Below are positions 33,459 through 41,870 of a stretch of 64,000 nucleotides of DNA, in pieces (position 1 is the stretch's first letter; each line of letters starts with the position of its first letter). The notes below the pieces were generated by a model, which had not been told where the DNA came from, ran no database searches, and saw only the letters and a program-made list of their open reading frames with translations. Origin of the DNA: Flexicrinis sp001567485 (GTDB taxonomy: Bacteria; Chloroflexota; Anaerolineae; Aggregatilineales; Phototrophicaceae); contig SZPI01000004.1 of NCBI GenBank assembly GCA_030263635.1, forward strand, positions 1 to 64,000, given 5' to 3'. The translations under genes were made by a program, and so were the position numbers.

Positions 33459-33611
33459 ATGATCGGCGCACTGAGCCGGTCTTTCCCTGCGGCCTGCCGG
33501 GCGGACAGTCTCTTGGCGCGTCCTCAATCGTTACGGGTACAACGTGGCCTATGCCGTTGCAGCCACACAAATGAGCACGGTGCACGGCCAACACAGAGAG
33601 GTTATCAATGA
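33459..33611 (+). CDS. possible 50-residue leader peptide coupled to secD
   Basis: An ATG at 33459 with a near-ideal GGAGG 5 bases upstream opens a 50-codon frame that ends in a TGA overlapping the secD ATG (ATGA at 33608-33611). The encoded peptide starts MIGALSRSFPAAC, is rich in Arg with four Cys and three His, and ends TQRGYQ. It has no clear hydrophobic signal. It fills most of the unusually long (192-base) mini-SecD/secD gap. It could be a regulatory leader for secD, as VemP is for secDF2 in Vibrio, or a chance frame; codon use does not look strongly protein-like. Confidence 0.35.
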   Translation: MIGALSRSFPAACRADSLLARPQSLRVQRGLCRCSHTNEHGARPTQRGYQ

Positions 33612-35026
33612 CACGTTATTACCGATGGATGGTGCTCGTCACCCTCCTGACGGCATTCGCAATTTGGATCGCGACGCCGCTGTCCGACGGGTTCACGCTC
33701 GACACGGACGGCGACGGTAAGCCCGATATCACGATCAACGAACAACCCCTCGGGCTTGACTTGGTCGGTGGGGTGCGTGTGCTGCTTGAGGCCGCGCTGC
33801 CTGCTGGGACGTACACGCATGACGATTTACAGCGTGCGGCGGAAAACGTCGAACGCCGAGTCAACGGCCTCGGCCTGACTGAAGCGACGGTGCAGGTCGT
33901 CGGAAACTCGCGCATTCTCGTGGAGCTGCCGGGCGTGACCGATAAGCAGCAGGCCGTCGATACGATCAAGGCCACGGCGCTGCTTGAATTTGTCGACTTC
34001 GGCGGCCTGAGCAGTGGCGAAGTCTCGAATCTGATCGACCAACGCGTGCTCACGACCGAGCAAGACAAACTGCTGCGCGCGCGTGAAGAAGCGGGTGATG
34101 CAGGCGCGCGCGCTTTCGCACCGACGATTTTGAACCCACGCACCGGCCAGCCGTTCAGCACCGCGCTAACCGGCGCCGATCTCGCGGCGGCCGCCGCGCA
34201 GTTCGATGCCAACACCGGTGGGTTCTACATCGCCGTCGAGCTGACCGACGCGGGCGCGGCGGCGTTCTCAACCTATACGGCGTCACGGGTCGGCCAGCCG
34301 ATGGCGATTGTGCTCGACAGCGTCGTGCTGTCCGCCCCTTATATCCGTGATCGGCTCGACCGGCGGTTTATCATCGAGGGTGATTTCACGCAGGAAGAAG
34401 CAAGCACGCTGGCATTACAGCTGCGCAGCGGTTCGCTTCCTATCCCGCTGCGGGAAGAGGCCGTCACCGATGTCGGTGCAACGCTCGGCCAACAGTCGGT
34501 CGATCTGAGCATTCGCGCGGGCATCATCGGCGTGATCGTCGTTCTGGCGTTCATGGTGCTGTACTATCGCGTGCCGGGCGTCGCGGCGGCGCTGGCGCTG
34601 ATCGTCTTTTCGGTTCTCAACCTCGCGGTCTTCAAACTGCTTCCAGTGACGCTAACGCTTCCGGCGATCACCGGGTTCCTTATCTCGATCGGGACTGCGG
34701 TTGACGGCAACATCCTGATCTTTGAACGCATCAAGGAAGAACTGCGAGGGGGCGCGTCGTTGAGCGCCGCACTCGACAACGGTTTCAACAGGGCATGGGG
34801 ATCGATTCGAGACTCGAACACATCGACAATCATCATTTGCGCGGTGCTGTTCTTCTTCGGTCAAACGCCGGGGGCGAGTATCGTCAGCGGTTTTGCGATC
34901 ACGCTGATCCTCGGCCTAATCATCAATCTGTTCACGGCGACGATCGTGACACGGACATTCCTCTATATCCTCGCTCAGTGGCTGCAAAGGCCGCTGGCCG
35001 AGCGCAAGTGGCTATTGGGCGCGTAG
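33608..35026 (+). CDS. secD: protein translocase subunit SecD
   Basis: A 472-residue proton-driven export factor. Membrane helix 1 is near the N-terminus (WMVLVTLLTAFAIWIATPL). The P1 ectodomain includes LGLDLVGGVRVLLEAAL and the head region (ASRVGQPMAIVLDSVVLSAP, RRFIIEGDF). Helices 2-6 include the conserved SIGTAVDGNILIFERIKEEL in helix 4, the proton-relay Asp region. AGAGG lies 7 bases before the ATG. Translation may be coupled to the short frame just upstream. Confidence 0.96.
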   Translation: MTRYYRWMVLVTLLTAFAIWIATPLSDGFTLDTDGDGKPDITINEQPLGLDLVGGVRVLLEAALPAGTYTHDDLQRAAENVERRVNGLGLTEATVQVVGNSRILVELPGVTDKQQAVDTIKATALLEFVDFGGLSSGEVSNLIDQRVLTTEQDKLLRAREEAGDAGARAFAPTILNPRTGQPFSTALTGADLAAAAAQFDANTGGFYIAVELTDAGAAAFSTYTASRVGQPMAIVLDSVVLSAPYIRDRLDRRFIIEGDFTQEEASTLALQLRSGSLPIPLREEAVTDVGATLGQQSVDLSIRAGIIGVIVVLAFMVLYYRVPGVAAALALIVFSVLNLAVFKLLPVTLTLPAITGFLISIGTAVDGNILIFERIKEELRGGASLSAALDNGFNRAWGSIRDSNTSTIIICAVLFFFGQTPGASIVSGFAITLILGLIINLFTATIVTRTFLYILAQWLQRPLAERKWLLGA

Positions 35027-35047
35027 GCGCGGACAAGGACGACACAC

Positions 35048-36013
35048 ATGTTCAACTTGGTAGAACGCCGACGCTGGTTCTTTCTCATTTCGGCCGCGGT
35101 CATCCTGCCCGGCATCATCGCGATGGTGGTCTCGACGCTCACGACCGGTTCACCGTTCCGGCTGAGTATCGAATTCGTCGGCGGGAGCATCTACGACCTG
35201 AAATTCGAGGGAGGAACCGTCACCGAAGATGCCCTGCGCGACGTATTCGCGCGCTATGACGATGCGAACGTTCTGATTCAACGCAATATCGACAGCAGCG
35301 GAAATGAGCGCTGGTCGGTGCGCGGCTCCTTCCTAGAGCAGGCAGTAGCGGACGACCTGTTCAACGATCTTGACTCGATCGCGCCGCTTGATCGCCACAG
35401 CACGTTGACTGAACGTGTCAGCGAGACGATTGGCGCGGAGGTCGCGCGATCCGCGTTCTTGGCGGTGCTCGCCGGTGGGGCCATCGTTACGCTGTTCATC
35501 GTGATCGCGTTTCGGACGGTTCCGAGAGCGCTGCGCTACGGCTTGTGCGCGATTGCTGCGATGATCCATGATGTGCTGGTGGTGATGGGGATCGCGTCGA
35601 TTGCCGGGCTGCTGTTCGGGTGGGAGGTCGACGCGCTGTTCCTCACGGCCGTGTTGACGATCCTCGCCTTCAGTGTGCAGGACTCGATCGTGCTGTTCGA
35701 CCGCATCCGCGAGAACATCCCGCGTTTTCTAGGCGAACCCTATGAGACCATCGTCAACCGCAGTATCTGGGAGACGATCCACCGGTCGCTCGCCACGCAG
35801 TTGAACGCGTTCTTCATCATGGCCGCGATCCTGCTGTTCGGGGGTGACACCATCAAGCAGTTCATCGCCATCCTGTTCATCGGGCTGGTGTGCGGAACGT
35901 ATTCGTCGATCTTCATCGCCGTGCCGCTGCTGGTGTCGTGGGAGAAGGGCGAGATTCCGCTGATCTCACGCCTCGGCGCGCTTGTCCCGCCGCCGCTTCC
36001 TGTGGAGGAGTAG
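35048..36013 (+). CDS. secF: protein translocase subunit SecF
   Basis: A 321-residue partner of SecD. Helix 1 (WFFLISAAVILPGIIAMVVS) is followed by the P4-type ectodomain with FVGGSIYDLKFEGG, then helices 2-6 including the conserved LAFSVQDSIVLFDRIREN in helix 4, where the usual 'ND' reads 'QD'. It lies 21 bases downstream of secD. Together they pull preproteins out of SecYEG using the proton gradient. Confidence 0.95.
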   Translation: MFNLVERRRWFFLISAAVILPGIIAMVVSTLTTGSPFRLSIEFVGGSIYDLKFEGGTVTEDALRDVFARYDDANVLIQRNIDSSGNERWSVRGSFLEQAVADDLFNDLDSIAPLDRHSTLTERVSETIGAEVARSAFLAVLAGGAIVTLFIVIAFRTVPRALRYGLCAIAAMIHDVLVVMGIASIAGLLFGWEVDALFLTAVLTILAFSVQDSIVLFDRIRENIPRFLGEPYETIVNRSIWETIHRSLATQLNAFFIMAAILLFGGDTIKQFIAILFIGLVCGTYSSIFIAVPLLVSWEKGEIPLISRLGALVPPPLPVEE

Positions 36014-36019
36014 CCGACG

Positions 36020-36982
36020 ATGTATGCTGCTGTGCTGTCCGATCATCTCCGCGTGACCGCCGACTATCGGGATCCTGCGCCAGAAGCACAGGAATGCCTC
36101 GTTCGCGTCGTGACGGCCGGCATCTGCAACACCGATCTCGAATTGGTGAAGGGATACATGGGGTTTCAGGGAGTGCCCGGCCATGAGTTCGTCGGTATTG
36201 TCGAACAAGGGCCGGCACACCTTGTGGGCCGGCGTGTGGTCGGGGAGATCAACGTCGCGTGCGGGCAGTGCGATATGTGCCACACCGGCGCTCCGTCTCA
36301 ATGCCGGAATCGCACCACAGTCGGGATCGACCGGCACGACGGCGCGTTTGCGGAACGACTCGCGCTTCAAACGGACTGTTTGCACGTCGTCCCTGACAGT
36401 GTGAGCGACGACGAGGCTGTGTTTGTCGAGCCGCTGGCGGCGGCGCTCGAAATCCCCCAAATGGAGCCGATCCTACCGACCGACGATGTCGTGCTGATCG
36501 GTGCGGGGAAGCTGGGGCTGCTGTGCGCGCAGGTCATCAAGCTCACCGGTGCGAGGCTCCGTGCGGTCGTGCGGCGTGAACGGCAAATCGACTTGCTGCG
36601 CCGGTGGGGGATCGAGCCGGTCGGCATAGACGACATCGCGCCATCGAGCGTGGACGTGGTCGTGGACTGCACCGGGACGAGCGAAGGATTCGCGGCGGCG
36701 CTGTCGATCGTGCGACCACGCGGCGTCATCCACTTGAAATCGACTTACGTTGGCCTGCCGCATGCGGATCTTACGAAAATCGTTGTGGACGAAGTCCGCG
36801 TGATCGGGAGCCGGTGCGGCCCGTTTCCCGCGGCGCTGCGGCTGCTGGAGGCGAAAGCTGTCGACGTGCTATCGCTGATTGATGCGCGCTACCCGCTGCA
36901 AGATGCGCTAATAGCCTTCGAGCATGCGGCCCGACCCGGAGCGTTGAAAATCCTGCTGGACGTCACGCCGCGGGAACCGTAA
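36020..36982 (+). CDS. zinc-dependent medium-chain alcohol/polyol dehydrogenase family protein
   Basis: 320 residues, starting 6 bases after secF. The catalytic zinc site is readable as Cys36 (AGICNTDLE), His55 and Glu56 (PGHEFVG). The four structural-zinc cysteines are Cys81, Cys84, Cys87 and Cys95. The nucleotide-binding motif is VLIGAGKLGLLCAQV. Slightly shorter than most relatives (about 340). The substrate is unclear. The position directly behind secDF is probably an operon accident. The 3' end overlaps the convergent histidine kinase gene by 20 bases. Confidence 0.85.
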   Translation: MYAAVLSDHLRVTADYRDPAPEAQECLVRVVTAGICNTDLELVKGYMGFQGVPGHEFVGIVEQGPAHLVGRRVVGEINVACGQCDMCHTGAPSQCRNRTTVGIDRHDGAFAERLALQTDCLHVVPDSVSDDEAVFVEPLAAALEIPQMEPILPTDDVVLIGAGKLGLLCAQVIKLTGARLRAVVRRERQIDLLRRWGIEPVGIDDIAPSSVDVVVDCTGTSEGFAAALSIVRPRGVIHLKSTYVGLPHADLTKIVVDEVRVIGSRCGPFPAALRLLEAKAVDVLSLIDARYPLQDALIAFEHAARPGALKILLDVTPREP

Positions 36983-38141
36983 ACGAGAAGGTCGAGCCGC
37001 TGCCCGGCGTGCTGTTCACCCAGATGTTTCCGCCGTGCGCCTCGATGATCGTCCGGCAGATGGCAAGCCCGAGGCCGGTGCCCTGCACTCGATTAGCGTG
37101 ATCGGCGGCGCGGAAGAACTTGCGGAACATATTGGGCAAGTTGTCGGCGCTGATGCCGTCGCCCGTGTCTGCAACGTCGACCTGTACCATACCGTTGTCC
37201 GCGCTGTGCGCAGTGACCTTCACCAACCCACGCGGCCGGTTATACTTGATCGCGTTGGTCAGCAGATTGAGGACGACTTGTTTGATCTTGCCCTTGTCAC
37301 CAACTACGGCGGATTCCGGCACATCGAGGTTGATCTCGATTTCCCGGCCGGCTGCCTGCGGCTCCACAATCGTTAAGCACTCGCGGATGAGCGGATAGAG
37401 ATCGACCACGTCGCGCTCGATCTCCGCCCGTCCGGACTCAAGGCGTGCGAGGTCAAGGAAGTCCGATGTCAGCGAGATCAGGCGGTCGGTCTCGCTTGCG
37501 AGCAGGTTGTGAACCTCGTCACGTTTGTCTTCGGGTAGGTTAGGGCGCTTCAGCAAGTTAACGCTGGCTTTGAGGGCCGCCAGCGGCGTGCGCAGTTCGT
37601 GCACCATCTCCGAGATGAAGTCGCTCTGCATGAACAGGCGCGCGTTCTCGATGGCGACGCTGGCTTGACTCGCCAAGATCGTCAGCAGATTGATGTCTTC
37701 GCCGCTGAACCGGCCGCCGATCTTATTGACGGCTTGGACGACGCCGATCACGCGCGTGTGCGTTTTCAGTGGAACGCCGAGAAGGTTACGCGTCTCGAAC
37801 TTGATGTCCTTGTCGATGCCGCGAAAGTGGATCGGCTCCTTCGTGACGTCTTCGATGACGCGCGGTTCCCCGTGCGACGCGATCCAACCCGCGATGCTGC
37901 GATCCATCGGGACGATGATTTTCTCGGTTTCCTGCGGCCGCAGGTTCGAGGCGATCTCAAACCGCAGTTCGCCGGTCGAGGGATCAATCAGAAGGATCGA
38001 ACACGCCTCGACTTTGATGACGTCGACGACGGCCAGCACGATTTGCTGCAGCAGTGTCCGGTACTCGAGCGTCGAATTCAGGTGTTTGGTGATCTCGAGT
38101 ATTTTTCGATAGTCCTCGATCTGCTGCTCGGCGTCGGCCAT
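36963..38141 (-). CDS. GAF-domain sensor histidine kinase
   Basis: 392 residues, no membrane helices, so a cytoplasmic sensor. A short coiled N-terminus precedes a GAF domain (about 25-165), a HisKA domain with His181 in FISEMVHELRTPL, and an HATPase domain with N box NLLTNAIKYNRPRG, G1 box ADTGDGISADNL and G2 box GTGLGLAICRTIIEAHGG. It lies 10 bases downstream of the REC-CpaE gene, so the two form a cognate pair. The signal sensed by GAF is unknown. Confidence 0.92.
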   Translation of the reverse strand: MADAEQQIEDYRKILEITKHLNSTLEYRTLLQQIVLAVVDVIKVEACSILLIDPSTGELRFEIASNLRPQETEKIIVPMDRSIAGWIASHGEPRVIEDVTKEPIHFRGIDKDIKFETRNLLGVPLKTHTRVIGVVQAVNKIGGRFSGEDINLLTILASQASVAIENARLFMQSDFISEMVHELRTPLAALKASVNLLKRPNLPEDKRDEVHNLLASETDRLISLTSDFLDLARLESGRAEIERDVVDLYPLIRECLTIVEPQAAGREIEINLDVPESAVVGDKGKIKQVVLNLLTNAIKYNRPRGLVKVTAHSADNGMVQVDVADTGDGISADNLPNMFRKFFRAADHANRVQGTGLGLAICRTIIEAHGGNIWVNSTPGSGSTFSFTVPAA

Positions 38142-38151
38142 GGCGTTCGTA

Positions 38152-39276
38152 TCACCCCGGAATCGTCTGGGCGAGCTTCATGAACTGGTTGGCGATCACT
38201 GCGCCCGGCTGCTGCAGCACGATCGGATTTCCGGCTTCTATCGCCTGATACGCGATCTCAGGCGCAGCAGAGATCATACCGGCGACGGACTGCCCCAAGC
38301 GTGCTTCGACATCCGTCCACGTGATCATGCCACGCGCCAACGGCGTGCGATGGATGACGACGATGTGAATCGGCTTGTTGAAGTCACTCTTGATCGCCTC
38401 GATCAGATGCTCAGCCGCAGCGATGACCATTGCGACCGGCTCGACGAGGATGACGAGCTTGTCGAGCGACGGCAGCATGCGCGCCGTGAGTTCGCTGTAG
38501 CCCGCGCCGAGATCCACCACGATCGGATTGCCAATGGCCTTTAGGCCGCGGATGATGGCGTTAGCGGCGTCCGGCGTGAAGCGCATCTGGGCCTCGCGCG
38601 GGTCTGGCGATGCCGCCAACACACGTAGGCCGCTGCCGTGCGCGACGAGGTTTTGCATCAACAGCGGCGCCTTGATCTCGTTGACCGGCTTACTCAGCAC
38701 GTTCGCCATACCGTCGAGCTTCGTCAAGCCGAGCGAGAGACCAGCGTGCCCCGCGCCAAGCCGGAAATCTACCAGAATCGGGCGACCCTTGTTCTGCTGA
38801 TGCGCGGCGGCGAGATTAACGGCGACGGTCGTCGTGCCGATGCCGCCCTTCGCGCCCAGCACGCCAACCGCGACGCCTTGTGGACGCACGCTTTGCGAAC
38901 TCGTTTGATTGCGCGCAAGCACGGCCTTGATACGCGACGCCAATTCAGCGGGGTGCGTGGGCTTCGTCAGATAGTCGTCGGCCCCGGCCTCGAACCCCGC
39001 GACCTTGTCATCGATCAGGGTTTTGGCCGTAAACATGATGATCGGAATCGGGCGTGTCTCGGGGTTTGCCCGAAGCCGCCGGCACACCTCATAGCCATCC
39101 ATGTCCATCATCATGATGTCAAGGATGATTAGATTCGGCATCTCAGCCAATGCTTTGGATAGCGCCTGTACACCAGAATTGGCAATAGCCACGTCGTAGC
39201 CCTGCCGCTTCAGCATCAGGCTGATCAGCTTTAAGCTCTCGACGTCGTCATCGACAACCAGAATCTTCTCGGACAT
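38152..39276 (-). CDS. response regulator receiver fused to a CpaE/TadZ-like ParA ATPase domain
   Basis: 374 residues. The receiver domain has the acidic pocket (VVDDD), phospho-acceptor Asp53 (ILDIMMM), and Lys105 (YLTKPTHP). After a short linker the MinD/ParA-like domain begins with GAKGGIGTTT (141-150): the first Lys is kept (Lys143) but the usual P-loop GK reads GT, as in CpaE/TadZ proteins. CpaE-type proteins direct tad pilus machinery to the pole. No other tad or flp genes are nearby. GGAGGAG lies 7 bases before the ATG. Confidence 0.88.
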   Translation of the reverse strand: MSEKILVVDDDVESLKLISLMLKRQGYDVAIANSGVQALSKALAEMPNLIILDIMMMDMDGYEVCRRLRANPETRPIPIIMFTAKTLIDDKVAGFEAGADDYLTKPTHPAELASRIKAVLARNQTSSQSVRPQGVAVGVLGAKGGIGTTTVAVNLAAAHQQNKGRPILVDFRLGAGHAGLSLGLTKLDGMANVLSKPVNEIKAPLLMQNLVAHGSGLRVLAASPDPREAQMRFTPDAANAIIRGLKAIGNPIVVDLGAGYSELTARMLPSLDKLVILVEPVAMVIAAAEHLIEAIKSDFNKPIHIVVIHRTPLARGMITWTDVEARLGQSVAGMISAAPEIAYQAIEAGNPIVLQQPGAVIANQFMKLAQTIPG

Positions 39277-39447
39277 TGGGCGGCTCCTCCGCAGTTATGA
39301 TAGCGAGTATCGCTCTCCTGCGCGATAGGTTGTCGGCGCGAGATTCCAGTGCGGGATAATTTCGGGCGGTTGTTTGCACTGCCATACGCGTCATCACGCA
39401 GAGAGTTAGATCGTCCCATCGTTGTAACTATCAGCATAACATGTCCT

Positions 39448-39468
39448 GCCTCAACTCGGAATTGAGGC
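39448..39468. repeat. inverted repeat GCCTCAA-N7-TTGAGGC
   Basis: Perfect 7-bp arms, 7-base spacer, isolated in a gene-free region about 170 bases upstream of the REC-CpaE gene. Could be a regulator-binding site or an RNA hairpin. Confidence 0.5.
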
Positions 39469-39757
39469 GGAGGGGTAAACACAGCGAAATCGTCAGTCAG
39501 CTGTGCATCAGCATCACGTCCTTGCCTTGCTGTCTGCGGCGAGATGTCGCGATGCACCGTCCCGACGTCTTCGAGTGTGTACGGCGATTGTACAGCACAT
39601 ACGCGATAAAGTCCCTAACAATCGGGGCACGGGATGTCGAATCGGGCGTGGATCGGATAACCCCCGCTGAAGGCTGCCGGCGGTGTCTCGATGTCAACCT
39701 GCGGCCGTGAGTGATTCGCCACTCTATCGAAATGCACCAATAACAGGAGAGGCGGTC

Positions 39758-39786
39758 TTGAACGGCGCGTCAACCGATGCTATACT
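39758..39786 (+). promoter_or_regulatory. promoter of tRNA-Thr
   Basis: TTGAAC (39758-39763), 17-base spacer, TATACT (39781-39786) preceded by TGC. The tRNA starts 13 bases later. Confidence 0.75.
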
Positions 39787-39798
39787 GCTGCCGTCTAC

Positions 39799-39870
39799 GC
39801 CACCGTAGCTCAACGGCAGAGCATTCGCTTCGTAAGCGACAGGTTAAGGGTTCAAATCCCTTCGGTGGCT
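39799..39870 (+). tRNA. tRNA-Thr (anticodon CGT)
   Basis: Acceptor stem GCCACCG/CGGTGGC with discriminator T; D stem GCTC/GAGC; anticodon loop TTCGTAA with CGT, on a stem with one T-C mismatch at its outer pair; T arm AAGGG-TTCAAAT-CCCTT. The 3' CCA is not encoded (next bases are CTCC), unlike the tRNA-His in this window. Confidence 0.95.
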
Positions 39871-39874
39871 CTCC

Positions 39875-39910
39875 AACGGCCTGCATGTTCTGCTGCGGGC
39901 CGTTTTGTTT
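39875..39910 (+). terminator. terminator of tRNA-Thr
   Basis: AACGGCC (39875-39881) pairs with GGCCGTT (39898-39904), with inner GCA/TGC pairing and a TTTTGTTT tail. Confidence 0.75.
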
Positions 39911-39924
39911 AGGGGAGTACGGGT

Positions 39925-40590
39925 GTGAGCACGCAGCACGATGCAGGTGTACCGTTCACGATTGGCGTAGCAGGCGGGACGGGTTCAGGCAAGACAACCG
40001 CGGCGATGGCGATTGTTGAACGGGTCGGCAGCGATAAAATCGCATACCTACCCCATGACGCATACTATCGTGAACTCAACAATCTTCCGCCGGACAAGCG
40101 CGCGACGGTCAACTTCGATCATCCCGACTCGCTGGATACGCCGCTGATGATTGAACACATCAAGCGCCTGCGCAATTGGGAGCCTGTGGAGATTCCGGTC
40201 TACGACTTCACGATAGACGCACGCACCGACCGCACGATCCACGTTGATCCGCAGCCGATTATCCTCGTGGAAGGCATCTTGATCTTTGCCGAGCCGGAGC
40301 TGCGCAGTCTGCTGGACTTCAAAATTTTCGTCGATACCGACTCGGATATCCGCTTCATTCGCCGCCTCCAGCGCGACATCCGCGAACGTGGACGGTCTGT
40401 CGAGAACGTAATCGAGCAGTATCTACGGACGGTACGACCGATGCACCTTGAGTTCGTCGAGCCAAGCCGCCGCTACGCCGACATCATCATCCCGCAGATG
40501 GGCTTCGATCACCCGGCGATTGACATGGTCGCCGATCGGGTACGTGCGCTTGCCATGCGGGGCACGTTCCCACGCTCAAGCCGGAGCTAA
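39925..40590 (+). CDS. udk: uridine/cytidine kinase
   Basis: A 221-residue pyrimidine-salvage kinase phosphorylating uridine and cytidine. P-loop GGTGSGKTT is at 17-25; the substrate-binding region has LPHDAYYREL and NFDHPDSLDT; then PVYDFTIDARTDRT, VEGILIFAEPELR and the lid RLQRDIRERGRS. GTG start with GGGGAG about 7 bases upstream, directly after the tRNA-Thr terminator, so expression may rely on readthrough from the tRNA promoter. Confidence 0.93.
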   Translation: MSTQHDAGVPFTIGVAGGTGSGKTTAAMAIVERVGSDKIAYLPHDAYYRELNNLPPDKRATVNFDHPDSLDTPLMIEHIKRLRNWEPVEIPVYDFTIDARTDRTIHVDPQPIILVEGILIFAEPELRSLLDFKIFVDTDSDIRFIRRLQRDIRERGRSVENVIEQYLRTVRPMHLEFVEPSRRYADIIIPQMGFDHPAIDMVADRVRALAMRGTFPRSSRS

Positions 40591-40615
40591 ACGCCAGCGT
40601 GCGCGGGCGGCGTTT
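40589..40615 (+). terminator. terminator of udk
   Basis: AAACGCC (overlapping the udk stop) pairs with GGCGTTT (40609-40615). Confidence 0.6.
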
Positions 40616-40625
40616 GAGGTCGTCT

Positions 40626-41717
40626 CTAGAACTCGGCCGGGCTGCGCACCTGTACCGGCCTGCCTTTCACGAGGATGTCGCCGTTGGCGTCGCCATTGAG
40701 CGCCCAGTCGTCGTTGGCGATGAGGTTGACCCAAAAATCGCCGCGCACCTTGAGGCCGGGTAAGTTGTCACGCTCGGCCTGACGGTCGTGGCTTAACTTG
40801 CGGATTTCGGCTACTTTGCTGATTAACTCCTGTTCGGAGATGCCGGTATCTCCGACGCGACCCCGCAGCGGCACGTTCAGCTCAGCCTCCGCGCGTGTGA
40901 TTAGGCCGTGCATCACGCCGAAGTTGATAGCGATGTCGAACAACAGCGCGAGGCTCAGTGGAAGTTGGATGCCGCGCGGCGCAGCGCTGATCGACAGCAT
41001 GCGATCCCAGTACGCCTCAGTCGCGACCTCGTTTTGAACCACACGCATCACGTCTTCCTCAGCCGCGGTCACTAGCAGGTCGCGCAGCCTCAGATCGTCG
41101 CGCAGCGCGGGATCGCGAGCAAGGATACGCGGGAGGTATTCATTGCGCAGCATGTCGGCGACTGGCGTAATCGACCGTTCCAAGTAGCGGCGGATAACCG
41201 TCCCTAAACTCCCGCTCGACAGTGTGAACTGGAAGCGTCCATAGCTCACGATGCCCGTGTCATAGTTTTGATAGGCGGGATACCCCTTGCCTTCAAAGAT
41301 GTGCGTGATGGCAAACGCGGCACGACGCACGCGCTCTAAGCCGAATACGTTGGTCACAGGGCGCGACGGGACGGGCAGCGGAGCATCGGCGCCCGCACGA
41401 GTCACGGTGAACACGAACGTTCGCTCGTTGTAGACCCCGTATCCCTGATCCGTGCAGTCCCCGACGATGTCAAGCAGATCGTCGCGGATATAGCCGACCG
41501 CGCCGCCGTGAAACGTCAGCTTGAACCACTGATAGATCTTACCGTCTTTGGCTTTTTCCTCGGCGTCGGGCGTGACGTCAAGGATACGCAGACTGTCCAT
41601 GCCGACTGGCACCGTGAACGCGACATCGAAATTAGTGCCGGGGCCGGATCGCACGTTGACTTCGGTGACGGAGGGGATATGTGGGATGCCCCGCACAACA
41701 GCGACACAATCAGACAT
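40626..41717 (-). CDS. SH3b domain plus lysozyme/chitosanase-like domain protein
   Basis: 363 residues. The N-terminal ~95 residues form a bacterial SH3 domain (VNVRSGPGTNFDVAFTVPVG, QWFKLTFHGGAVGYIRDDLL). From about residue 130 a helical domain with HIFEGKGYPAYQNYDTGIVS, then YGRFQFTLSSGSLG, recalls the catalytic start of GH46 chitosanase/lysozyme-superfamily enzymes (a Glu followed by an Asp and a GxxQF-like stretch). The C-terminus (NGDANGDILVKGRPVQVR) is typical of wall-hydrolase tails. No signal peptide is seen, which is unusual for a wall hydrolase. GGGGG lies before the ATG. Confidence 0.6.
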   Translation of the reverse strand: MSDCVAVVRGIPHIPSVTEVNVRSGPGTNFDVAFTVPVGMDSLRILDVTPDAEEKAKDGKIYQWFKLTFHGGAVGYIRDDLLDIVGDCTDQGYGVYNERTFVFTVTRAGADAPLPVPSRPVTNVFGLERVRRAAFAITHIFEGKGYPAYQNYDTGIVSYGRFQFTLSSGSLGTVIRRYLERSITPVADMLRNEYLPRILARDPALRDDLRLRDLLVTAAEEDVMRVVQNEVATEAYWDRMLSISAAPRGIQLPLSLALLFDIAINFGVMHGLITRAEAELNVPLRGRVGDTGISEQELISKVAEIRKLSHDRQAERDNLPGLKVRGDFWVNLIANDDWALNGDANGDILVKGRPVQVRSPAEF

Positions 41718-41870
41718 GGTAGGCCCCCGTAGTATCGCGACGAATCCGTAAAACCCTTCGGATTGTAACGCAAGTTCTCAGATTAGGCGTCCATAATAGG
41801 CGAAGTGCATTATGCGATGATGCGCGATAATGACGGTGTCGATCGTACGTGAATCAGGCGACTATCTCCC

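Larger units (their letters stand above)
39277..39798. other. 522-base gene-free region
   Basis: The left part should hold the leftward promoter of the REC-CpaE/kinase operon; TATCAT on the minus strand at 39297-39302 is a -10 candidate. An exact hairpin GCCTCAA-N7-TTGAGGC lies at 39448-39468. The right end carries the tRNA-Thr promoter. Short frames here have no SD and no protein-like composition, so I call no gene. Confidence 0.5.

Noticed and set aside
39441..39710. 89-codon frame in the gene-free region
   Set aside because: No SD, Arg/Cys-rich composition and overlap with the inverted repeat; no evidence for translation.
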